Below are positions 1 to 6,004 of a stretch of DNA of 7,351 nucleotides, piece by piece (the stretch's first letter is position 1; each line of letters starts with the position of its first letter). Origin of the DNA: Candidatus Lindowiibacteriota bacterium (GTDB lineage: Bacteria; Lindowbacteria; 2-12-FULL-62-27); NCBI GenBank assembly GCA_023249255.1, contig JAHFCY010000169.1, forward strand, positions 1 through 7,351, given 5' to 3'. A model generated the notes under the pieces. The model was not told the DNA's origin. It was given only the letters and a program-made list of their open reading frames with translations, and did not search any database. The translations under genes and the position numbers were made by a program.

Positions 1-342
1 GACGAAATTCCGAGAGCCAAGCGGACATACGACGATTTGAATCGTCTCGCCATGAAAACGGTGGCGCCCGGAGGAGTCCTGTTGACCTGTTCCTGCTCCG
101 GATTCATTTCGGAACCGGAGTTTTTGTCAATCCTCTCGTATGCGGCCATGGAGGCCGGCGTCGTCCTTCAAATTTTCAGGATTGCGGGCGCTTCACCCGA
201 CCATCCTGTCTCGTCTGCTTTTCCCGAAGGGCGTTACTTGAAAGCCGTGTTTGCCCGCGTGACAACTGGAAGTGGCCGGCCCATCCTCGCCGAAGAGGTG
301 ATCAATCCAAAACCACGCCGACTGACCGGGGAGGCCTCATGA
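1..342 (+). CDS. RlmI/RlmK-type class I SAM-dependent rRNA methyltransferase, C-terminal part
   Basis: This is the last 113 residues of a gene that begins before the window; the frame is open from base 1. The family transfers a methyl group from S-adenosylmethionine to cytosine C5 of 23S rRNA in the cytoplasm. Visible marks are the Y-x-D-L-N-x-L-A helix near residues 10-17, the strand and catalytic-loop segment GGVLLTCSCSG (about 23-33), where the family has L-T-x-S-C-S-G, and the C-terminal signature DHPV...PEGRYLK (about 67-80). These match the end of E. coli RlmI closely. After the usual family end there is an extra tail of about 25 residues. The stop overlaps the mqnD start (ATGA), so the two are probably co-transcribed and translationally coupled. 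The exact rRNA target cannot be decided because the N-terminal PUA and Rossmann regions are outside the window, so no gene symbol is given. Confidence 0.88.
   Translation, partial: DEIPRAKRTYDDLNRLAMKTVAPGGVLLTCSCSGFISEPEFLSILSYAAMEAGVVLQIFRIAGASPDHPVSSAFPEGRYLKAVFARVTTGSGRPILAEEVINPKPRRLTGEAS
328..334 (+). promoter_or_regulatory. Shine-Dalgarno site for mqnD
   Basis: GGGGAGG lies 4 bases before the ATG at 339, inside the last codons of the methyltransferase gene. It is the strongest ribosome binding site in the window and supports the start at 339. Confidence 0.7.
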
Positions 343-1190
343 CCCAATCCACGATCGAAATCATTGTCGGCCACAGCCCCGACGCAGACGACGCATTCAT
401 GTTCTATCCGCTCACCGCCGGAAAAATAGACACCGGCGGCTACGTCTTTCGACATGCCCTGCACGACATCGAGACGCTCAATAGAAAAGCGCTGAAGGCC
501 GAACTGCCGCTGACCGCGATTTCCGTCGCCGCCTTTCCGGACGTCGCGAGCCGATACGCCATGATGCGGGCGGGCGGATCTTTTGGCGATGGATACGGTC
601 CGGTTCTCGTCAGCCGGATGCCCCTGGCGCTCGACGCGCTCCGTGGCAAACCTGTCGCCGTACCCGGCCTGAAAACGTCGGCCTTTCTCGCCCTGCGGCT
701 TGCCATCAACGACATCACGCCGGTCGTCGTTCCCTTCGATCAAATCATGGACTGCGTCGAACGCGGGGATTGCGCCGCGGGACTTCTCATTCACGAGGGC
801 CAGCTCAATTACAAAGAGCATGGATTCCATCTGATCATTGATCTCGGCGTTTGGTGGAAAGACAGAACCGGAGGCCTTCCCCTGCCGCTCGGTGTCAACG
901 CCATCCGCCGGGATCTGGATCCGGCGGTATCCGTCGATCTTTGCCGGCTTTTTTCCGAAAGCATCGCCTACTCTCTCTCGCACCGCGCCGACTCGCTAGC
1001 CTATGCGCAAACCTTTTCGCGCGGAATGGATCACGCACTTACCGACCGTTTTGTCGGCTGGTACGTCAACGACCTGACCGTGGACATGGGCGCTCGCGGC
1101 GAAACCGCTATCCGCCGATTCCTCGACGAGGGCGCCCGGGCCGGCCACGTCCGATCCGGAGAAGTTGTCTTCTCGCCTGAAATAGGCTAA
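339..1190 (+). CDS. mqnD: 1,4-dihydroxy-6-naphthoate synthase (futalosine pathway)
   Basis: A protein of 283 residues, close to the usual MqnD length of about 270-285. MqnD converts cyclic dehypoxanthine futalosine to 1,4-dihydroxy-6-naphthoate, a late step in the futalosine route to menaquinone. The fold is a periplasmic-binding-protein type used as a cytoplasmic enzyme. Motifs seen: HSPDADDAFMFY near residues 12-23, where Thermus MqnD has SPCPNDTFIFY; ETLNRKAL (45-52); RAGGSFGDGYGP (77-88); IHEGQLNY (151-158), whose His152 aligns with the His145 proposed as catalytic in the Thermus enzyme; and LGVWWKDRTGGLPLPLG (169-185). These separate it from the sister enzyme MqnA. No signal peptide is present. 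The start is fixed by the ATGA overlap with the upstream gene and a strong Shine-Dalgarno site. No other menaquinone gene is in the window. Confidence 0.93.
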   Translation: MTQSTIEIIVGHSPDADDAFMFYPLTAGKIDTGGYVFRHALHDIETLNRKALKAELPLTAISVAAFPDVASRYAMMRAGGSFGDGYGPVLVSRMPLALDALRGKPVAVPGLKTSAFLALRLAINDITPVVVPFDQIMDCVERGDCAAGLLIHEGQLNYKEHGFHLIIDLGVWWKDRTGGLPLPLGVNAIRRDLDPAVSVDLCRLFSESIAYSLSHRADSLAYAQTFSRGMDHALTDRFVGWYVNDLTVDMGARGETAIRRFLDEGARAGHVRSGEVVFSPEIG

Positions 1191-1200
1191 CCTCCGCCCC

Positions 1201-1575
1201 ATGCTTGCAGCCATGTTGGTGGTTCACGTATTGATCTGTGTGTTCATCATCGGGGTCGTTCTGCTCCAGTCGAGTCAGCAGGCGAACCTCGGCGGGATGT
1301 TCGGCGGCGGCGCGTCGCAGACGGTTTTCGGCAGCAGCACTCAGACGGCGCTGGGCAAGGCGACGACCGTCGCGGCCATCCTGTTTTTTGTGCTTTGTAT
1401 TGGGATCTCATTTGTCATCGAGAAGGAGCGGTCAATCATCAAAATGACCGAGTCCGTCCGTCAGGAAAAGATTGAGGAGAAAGTCTCGCCGAAAGAAGAA
1501 GGAGCGGCACCGGGTGGACAGTCTGCGATTCCGGCTGCTCCCGCATCCCCCCAGACCCCACCGCCTGAGCAATAA
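1201..1575 (+). CDS. secG: Preprotein translocase subunit SecG
   Basis: A 124-residue inner-membrane protein, the small accessory subunit of the SecYEG channel that exports unfolded proteins. It shows the two-helix layout: a hydrophobic segment at about residues 2-22 ending in LLQSS, the conserved glycine-rich loop with GGGASQTVFGSS (35-46), then a second hydrophobic segment at about 54-73. After that comes a charged region with several Glu and Lys, then an Ala/Pro-rich tail to residue 124. Such tails vary in this family. The gene begins 10 bases after the mqnD stop, but no Shine-Dalgarno sequence is visible there, so the ATG at 1213 (residue 5) is a possible alternative start. The neighbour downstream is an exported peptidase, a likely Sec client, but I infer no specific link from that. 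Confidence 0.93.
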   Translation: MLAAMLVVHVLICVFIIGVVLLQSSQQANLGGMFGGGASQTVFGSSTQTALGKATTVAAILFFVLCIGISFVIEKERSIIKMTESVRQEKIEEKVSPKEEGAAPGGQSAIPAAPASPQTPPPEQ

Positions 1576-1585
1576 CCGGACGTTC

Positions 1586-3736
1586 ATGATTTCCCATAGG
1601 AAGACGGCGCGGCCGGTTGTGTGGATTCTGCTTTTCGGAATCATCCTCGTGCCGGTTCCGTCTCACAGTGCAACGACTGCTCCGTTCCCGTCTCCCTCCC
1701 TTGATGTCGTTTTTCCGGAAACTTTTCCCTCCATCGATTATGCGGCCGTCGCCCGCGAAAATAATGATACGACCTTCGACACCCGCGCGCAGTGGGTGTC
1801 GCGCAAGGCTGCCACGGAGATGATCCAAGAATTTCATCAGAAGATGAGAAGAGCGCATCAAATTCTCAAACGCATCGTTGACGTACCGAATGCGCGCCGG
1901 ACCGTCAGGAACACCCTTGAGGCTTTTGACGATTTCAACAACCAAATGGAGGATGCCTCGAACTGGCCCGGATTTTACGCCTATGTTCACCCGGATCCGT
2001 TCATTCGCGCGGCGGGCGAGGAAATCGACAAATTTTCGTCCCAGTATCTTGTCGAGGTCGGAAGTTCCCGCGCGCTTTATCTGGCCTTCGAATCTCTCGC
2101 GCAATCCGCCATGCCCATGACGGACGACGAAAAATATCTTCTGGATGAAATCCTGATGGATTTCGAAGACGGCGGTGTCGCATTGCCCGACACGCCACGC
2201 GAGGAATTCAAGACGATCTCCAAACAACTGTCCGATTTTTCGATTGAATTTTCCTCCAATCTTCGGAGCTACCGTGACACGCTGGCCGTCACGCTCGACC
2301 AGCTTGCCGGCATGGACAACGACTACATCTCCCGGCTTCAGCGCGCGGGCGACAGTCTCTATATTCTCACGCTCGATTATCCCGTCTTTCTTCCGTATAT
2401 GGATTACGGAAAAAACGAGGAGGTCCGTAAAATTCTTCTGACCAAATTTCGAAATCGTTCCAAAGATAAAAATATCCCTCTCCTCGAAAAAGTCATCCAA
2501 CTCCGGCAGCGCCTGGCCACACTCATCGGCCGTCCCAGTTACGCCGATTACGTGATTGCCCGCCGGATGGTGAAAACACCCCATCACGCCGTCCAGTTTC
2601 TGCAGGATGTGCAAGGGCGGGTCGACAAAAAGGCAAAAAGCGAGATGTCGGAGCTGACGAAGCTCAAGCGGGAAGAAACCGGCGCCGCCTCGGGCGGATT
2701 CGAACAATGGGACCGGATGTACTACAGCAAAATCCTGACGCAGCGCAAATACGGGTATGAGCCGCAGAAGGTCAAGGAATATTTCGAGGCTCCAAATGTC
2801 ATCCGCGCGCTTCTGGACATCTCGCAAAAAATGTACGGGCTGGAGTATCGGCGCGTGAACAAGAAGTACTGGCATCCGGACGTCGTCCGCTACGATGTAT
2901 ATTCCGGCGGAAACCGGATCGGCGAATTCTATCTCGACCTGTATCCTCGGCCGGACAAATACACCCACGCCGCGGCATGGGGCATCCTGCCCCACAAAAT
3001 CTTTCCCGACGGCCATGAGCAACTACCCGTGGCGGCCTTGGTCTGCAATTTTCCCAAACCCCAGCCCGGCAGGCCGTCCCTGTTGTCGTTTGACGACGTT
3101 GAGACATTTTTTCACGAGTTCGGGCATCTCCTTCATGGCATCCTTTCGACCACGCGGTTCGCCGAAGTTTCAGGGACGCGCGTCAAGCGGGATTTTGTCG
3201 AGGCACCGTCGCAGATGTTCGAAAAATGGATTCAGGATACAAACGTCCTCTCGACGTTCGCGCGGCATTATCAGACAGGTGAGACCATTCCGGCGGTCCT
3301 GGTCGATCGGATCGTCAAGTCGCGCAACGTGACATCCGGCATCGAAACTCAGCGCCAGTTGTTCTACGCCCTCTATGACCTGACGCTTCACACGTCCCAA
3401 ACCCCTCCCGATGTCGTCAAACTCTGGTTCGACATGAAACGCGACATCGAAAAAATGGAAGAAATTCCCGGCACGTACGGTCCGGCCGGATTCGATCACC
3501 TCATGGGTTACGCCGCCGGCTATTACGGATACATGTGGTCCCGCATGATTGCAGCGGATATGTACGAGGAATTTCAGACCCACGGCGGTCTCTTGAATCC
3601 GGCGGTCGGCATCCGGTTTCGGGCGGTGGTGCTGTCGCAGGGCGGATCCAAGCCGCCGGATGACCTTGTCCGTGCATTCCTGGGCCGAAATCCGTCGATC
3701 GGCGCACTGATGAGAGACCTCGGAATCGAGGACTGA
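1586..3736 (+). CDS. Exported M3A-family zinc oligopeptidase (thimet oligopeptidase / oligopeptidase A / Dcp type)
   Basis: A 716-residue metallopeptidase; the family cuts short peptides inside a closed channel. The zinc site is clear: HEFGH at residues 510-514 (His510, Glu511, His514), then DFVEAPSQMFEKW with Glu539 as third ligand, 29 residues after His510, the same spacing as in thimet oligopeptidase. The substrate-binding segment DHLMGYAAGYYGYMW (His638, Tyr646, Tyr647, Tyr649) is also kept. The DFVEAPSQ block is typical of M3A rather than the PepF group (M3B). The start at 1586 gives a signal peptide: basic n-region (HRKTAR), hydrophobic stretch at about 11-24, and a cleavable site near SHSA (26-29). 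The frame is open back to 1472 inside secG, but that extension is Arg/Pro-rich and would bury the signal. It sits 10 bases after secG and directly before oppA, suggesting that it makes peptides for import. Which M3A subtype it is remains open. Confidence 0.92.
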   Translation: MISHRKTARPVVWILLFGIILVPVPSHSATTAPFPSPSLDVVFPETFPSIDYAAVARENNDTTFDTRAQWVSRKAATEMIQEFHQKMRRAHQILKRIVDVPNARRTVRNTLEAFDDFNNQMEDASNWPGFYAYVHPDPFIRAAGEEIDKFSSQYLVEVGSSRALYLAFESLAQSAMPMTDDEKYLLDEILMDFEDGGVALPDTPREEFKTISKQLSDFSIEFSSNLRSYRDTLAVTLDQLAGMDNDYISRLQRAGDSLYILTLDYPVFLPYMDYGKNEEVRKILLTKFRNRSKDKNIPLLEKVIQLRQRLATLIGRPSYADYVIARRMVKTPHHAVQFLQDVQGRVDKKAKSEMSELTKLKREETGAASGGFEQWDRMYYSKILTQRKYGYEPQKVKEYFEAPNVIRALLDISQKMYGLEYRRVNKKYWHPDVVRYDVYSGGNRIGEFYLDLYPRPDKYTHAAAWGILPHKIFPDGHEQLPVAALVCNFPKPQPGRPSLLSFDDVETFFHEFGHLLHGILSTTRFAEVSGTRVKRDFVEAPSQMFEKWIQDTNVLSTFARHYQTGETIPAVLVDRIVKSRNVTSGIETQRQLFYALYDLTLHTSQTPPDVVKLWFDMKRDIEKMEEIPGTYGPAGFDHLMGYAAGYYGYMWSRMIAADMYEEFQTHGGLLNPAVGIRFRAVVLSQGGSKPPDDLVRAFLGRNPSIGALMRDLGIED
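3728..3731 (+). promoter_or_regulatory. Probable Shine-Dalgarno site of oppA, pointing to an ATC codon at 3738
   Basis: GAGG inside the last codons of the peptidase gene lies exactly 6 bases before an ATC at 3738. That ATC opens a normal lipoprotein signal sequence (KRFLC...). The nearest usual start in this frame, TTG at 3771, has no such site. This suggests that 3738 is the real or ancestral start. Confidence 0.45.
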
Positions 3737-3770
3737 TATCAAGCGTTTTCTGTGCTTTCAGATCCCGCTT

Positions 3771-3811
3771 TTGCCTGTTGCCGTTGTGGCAAGCGCCACT
3801 TGCCTGTTGCC
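3771..3811 (+). repeat. Short direct repeats with a small hairpin in the oppA signal-peptide region
   Basis: TTGCCTGTTGCC occurs at 3771-3782 and again, identical, at 3800-3811. Each copy holds two TTGCC units 7 bases apart. Between them GGCAAG (3788-3793) can pair with CTTGCC (3799-3804) around a 5-base loop. The copies are 29 bases apart and so are read in different frames, which argues against selection for a repeated peptide. The hairpin is too weak to be a terminator and has no T run. Confidence 0.4.
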
Positions 3812-4553
3812 TGTCATATTTTTCACAGCCTGCGCCACGCATCAAACGCAGGATGACAACGGACGAAAAATTCTTCGTGTCGGCAATGGCTCGGAACCCA
3901 AAGATCTCGATCCGGCGCTCGTGACGGGCATGCTGGAGTTTCACATCATCTCGTCGCTTCTGGAGGGACTCACAACACTGCAATTGCCGGACTTAAAACC
4001 CGTTCCCGCGGCCGCCGCGTCATGGGAAATTTCGCCGGATCAAAAAACCTATACATTTCACATCCGGCAGAACGCGCTCTGGTCGAATGGCGATCCGGTG
4101 ACCGCCCAGGATTTCATCTACAGCTGGACCCGCGTGTTGACCCCCGCGACCGCGTCCGAATACGCCTATCAGGCCTGGTACATCAAAAATGGAAAAGCGT
4201 TTAACGACGGCACGCTCACCGACCCGTCCCGGCTTGGTCTCGCGGCGCCCGATTCGAAAACGCTTGTCGTCACACTCGAATCGCCGACTCCATTTTTTCT
4301 CGCGCTCCTCAATCACCATTCGCTCTATCCGGTCCACCGAAAAACAGTGGAGACATACGGCTCCCTGTGGACCCGTCCAGATCATTTCGTCGGAAACGGC
4401 CCCTTCAAATTGACGCGCTGGGAAATGAACTGGATCATCGCGGTCGAGCGAAATCCCCTGTACTGGGATTCCGGCGCCGTATCTCTGGACGAAATCGATT
4501 TTTATCCGATCGAAGACGATGCGACCGAGGAGAAGATGTTCCGGGTCGGCTAA
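3771..4553 (+). CDS. oppA: OppA N-terminal fragment (peptide-binding lipoprotein, up to the premature stop)
   Basis: This is the first half of the broken oppA, 260 residues if started at the TTG at 3771. Its N-terminus is a lipoprotein-type signal: a hydrophobic stretch ending FFTAC with Cys21 as the likely lipidated residue, then a polar linker (ATHQTQDDNG). Phe at the -3 position makes the lipobox weak. With the TTG start the signal has no basic residues; starting at 3738 adds KRF and makes it ordinary. Family 5 binding-protein features follow: LRVGNGSEPKDLDPA near residues 34-48, the TYTFHIRQNALWSNGDPVTA block (about 95-114), NGPFKLTRW, and RNPLYWDSG close to the end. It stops inside the segment before the domain crossover, so alone it lacks much of the peptide cleft and is unlikely to fold into a working receptor. 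Confidence 0.75.
   Translation: MPVAVVASATCLLPVIFFTACATHQTQDDNGRKILRVGNGSEPKDLDPALVTGMLEFHIISSLLEGLTTLQLPDLKPVPAAAASWEISPDQKTYTFHIRQNALWSNGDPVTAQDFIYSWTRVLTPATASEYAYQAWYIKNGKAFNDGTLTDPSRLGLAAPDSKTLVVTLESPTPFFLALLNHHSLYPVHRKTVETYGSLWTRPDHFVGNGPFKLTRWEMNWIIAVERNPLYWDSGAVSLDEIDFYPIEDDATEEKMFRVG
4551..4553 (+). other. In-frame TAA interrupting oppA
   Basis: The codon between GGC (Gly) and CTC (Leu) in the FRVG-x-LHLS segment is TAA. The family has Glu or Gln here, so CAA or GAA with a single base change explains it. Reading stays in frame with clear OppA sequence for more than 270 codons afterwards. Confidence 0.85.
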
Positions 4554-4565
4554 CTCCACCTGTCA

Positions 4566-5381
4566 ATGTCCATTCCGCTCGAGCATATCCCTCACTGGCG
4601 GGCTCGCGCTGATGTCTACAACGAATTCCCGAGCCTCGGGACGTACTACTACGAATTCAACGTGACGCGGGGGCCGTTGAAGGATAAACGCGTCCGGCAG
4701 GCGCTGGCCATGTCGATCGACCGTACCGCGATTGTCGAAAAAGTCACCCGTGGGGGCCAGTTGCCTGCATATGCGTTCGTCCCGCCCAACACGGCCGGGT
4801 TCACGCCCCGCGCGGCGATCCGGTATGACACGGAGGCGGCGCGGACGCTCATGGCCGAAGCCGGCTATCCCGGCGGAAAAGGATTTCCGAAACTCGACAT
4901 CCTCTATAATACATCCGAAGGCCATCGCAAAATCGCGGAGGCGTTCCAGCAGATGTGGAAGAAAGCGCTTGGGATCGACGTCGGATTGTTCAATCAGGAG
5001 TGGAAAGTCTTTCTCAATACGAAACGCAAACTGGATTTCGATATCGGGCGGGCCGGCTGGTTTGGCGATTATCCCGATCCCAACACCTTTCTCGACATGT
5101 ATGTGACCGGCGGCGGAAACAACTACAGCGGCTGGGGCAACGCCGAATACGACAGCCTCATTCAAAAGGCGTGGCGGGCCGCCACTCGTGAGGAACGCTA
5201 CGGCTATTTTCAGCGGTGCGAGGAAATTTTGTGCGACGAAGCTCCCATCATGCCGATTTACACGTATACGCGGATTTTTCTAAAACGTCCGGAAGTCAAA
5301 GGCCTCGTTCCGAACGTCATGGATTTGCGGCTGTACAAAGGGCTTTCGCTGGATGCGCCGGCATGGCGCTACGGCTCGTAG
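4566..5381 (+). CDS. oppA: OppA C-terminal fragment (family 5 solute-binding domain, after the premature stop)
   Basis: This second half of oppA is 271 residues from the ATG at 4566, 12 bases after the stop and in the same frame. It contains LGTYYYEFNVTR (about 20-31), RVRQALAMSIDR (38-49), LLYNTS...IGVDVGLFNQEW-like blocks matching E. coli OppA (here IDVGLFNQEWKVFL), and RAGWFGD (162-168). In Salmonella OppA the equivalent RAGWCAD holds Asp419, which binds the peptide alpha-amino group; here it is Asp168. There is no signal peptide and no Shine-Dalgarno sequence before 4566, so independent translation would need reinitiation or readthrough. Any product would stay in the cytoplasm without domain I, so no function is expected for it alone. 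It ends with TAG, 16 bases before the DUF4202 start. Confidence 0.75.
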   Translation: MSIPLEHIPHWRARADVYNEFPSLGTYYYEFNVTRGPLKDKRVRQALAMSIDRTAIVEKVTRGGQLPAYAFVPPNTAGFTPRAAIRYDTEAARTLMAEAGYPGGKGFPKLDILYNTSEGHRKIAEAFQQMWKKALGIDVGLFNQEWKVFLNTKRKLDFDIGRAGWFGDYPDPNTFLDMYVTGGGNNYSGWGNAEYDSLIQKAWRAATREERYGYFQRCEEILCDEAPIMPIYTYTRIFLKRPEVKGLVPNVMDLRLYKGLSLDAPAWRYGS

Positions 5382-5397
5382 AAGGGAAGAAGTGGGC

Positions 5398-6003
5398 GTG
5401 ACCGGACAGTCGACGAAGGACACATCGGCGAAAGTAGAAGCGGCTCTGAGGCGGTTTGACGACGCAAATCGCCGGGATCCGAGGAGCGTTGAATTCAAGG
5501 GCGGGACATTTCCACGGGAATATCTCCACGCGCAAAAACTGCACGAGTGGGTTCTGAAGCTTGCGCCGGGCGCATCGGTGGCGCTCCGGCTGGCTTCGCG
5601 GTCGAACGCCATTTGCCGCTGGGAAATTCCCCGCGAATCGTATCCAAAAACGACTGCCGGCTATCATGCGTGGCGGAAGAAGTTGCAGAAATTTCACACG
5701 GAGCGGGCTGTGGAGATTTTGAAGGATGAGGATTTTGGCGACGATGAGATTGCCCGCGTTACAGATTTGATCCTGATGAAACATTTTCCGAAGGATCTCG
5801 ATGCGCAGATTCTCGAGGATGCCGATTGCCTCACATTTCTTGAAACAAAGTTCCATGACTACATTCCGCAATGGGATGAATCGAAGACGATCCGCATTCT
5901 CAAAGGAACGCTGAACAAAATGACCCCGGCCGCCAAATCTCTAGCATCACAGATTCCGCTGAATGCCGCTGCTCGCGAGCTTATCCGGAAGGCCATCGCC
6001 TGA
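5398..6003 (+). CDS. DUF4202-family protein, function unknown
   Basis: A soluble, highly charged, mostly helical protein of 201 residues from GTG 5398, with no signal peptide or membrane segment. I recognise the DUF4202 layout: FDDANRRDP (20-28), REYLHAQKLHEWV (40-52), LRLASRSNAICRWEIPRESYP (63-83), AGYHAWRKKL (87-96), FHTERAVEIL (99-108), ILEDADCLTFLE (138-149), and a C-terminal K-MTP...A-ELI helix. The His, Asp-Ala-Asp and acidic pattern looks loosely like an HD-type helical fold, which is inference only. The frame is open to ATG 5353, but that start lies inside oppA. The purine-rich stretch AAGGGAAGAAG at 5382-5392 favours GTG 5398, or GTG 5392, which would give 203 residues. It sits between oppA and oppB, with only one base between its TGA and the oppB ATG, so it is co-transcribed with the transporter. 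Known role in the family: none that I can name. Confidence 0.82.
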   Translation: MTGQSTKDTSAKVEAALRRFDDANRRDPRSVEFKGGTFPREYLHAQKLHEWVLKLAPGASVALRLASRSNAICRWEIPRESYPKTTAGYHAWRKKLQKFHTERAVEILKDEDFGDDEIARVTDLILMKHFPKDLDAQILEDADCLTFLETKFHDYIPQWDESKTIRILKGTLNKMTPAAKSLASQIPLNAAARELIRKAIA

Positions 6004-6004
6004 C

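Larger units (their letters stand above)
3738..5381 (+). pseudogene. oppA: oppA, oligopeptide-binding lipoprotein, interrupted by one in-frame TAA
   Basis: Taken as one reading frame, 3738-5381 encodes a complete family 5 (SBP_bac_5) peptide-binding protein of about 547 codons, the normal OppA size, with one TAA at 4551-4553 (codon 272). The two halves are in the same frame and join without gap or overlap against E. coli OppA: the first ends ...EEKMFRVG and the second continues LHLSMSIPLEHIP, where OppA has RYRSGEIDMTYNNMPIELF. The missing residue is therefore Glu or Gln, one base change from TAA. Coding character on both sides is intact and there is no second stop. It may be a recent pseudogene, a strain variant or a sequence error. 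Recoding of TAA is unlikely because mqnD and secG end with TAA. The start codon also looks lost (ATC at 3738). Confidence 0.8.

Noticed and set aside
234-983. A 249-codon open frame on the minus strand
   Set aside because: It is antisense to mqnD, which has full-length family similarity on the plus strand. The minus-strand product is Arg/Gly-rich with no recognisable domain.
1472-1585. N-terminal extension of the M3 peptidase to 1472
   Set aside because: It overlaps the secG tail in another frame, encodes a basic Arg/Pro-rich stretch, and would place the signal peptide internally. ATG 1586 gives a normal exported protein.
1439-3022. A 527-codon open frame on the minus strand
   Set aside because: It lies antisense to the M3 peptidase, whose zinc and substrate motifs prove the plus-strand reading. 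The minus-strand product shows no family I recognise and is explained by the GC-rich codon pattern of the real gene.
4551-4553. TAA read as a sense codon by an altered genetic code
   Set aside because: TAA ends mqnD and secG at the expected protein ends, and TGA and TAG end other genes in the window, so all three act as normal stops.
4905-4910. TATAAT as a -10 promoter element
   Set aside because: It lies in coding sequence (LYNTSE, conserved in OppA), with no -35-like hexamer at a suitable distance upstream.
5963-6004. Upstream start of oppB at 5963
   Set aside because: It adds 14 residues inside the DUF4202 gene. The family N-terminus, MARYVIRRLL, begins at 6005.
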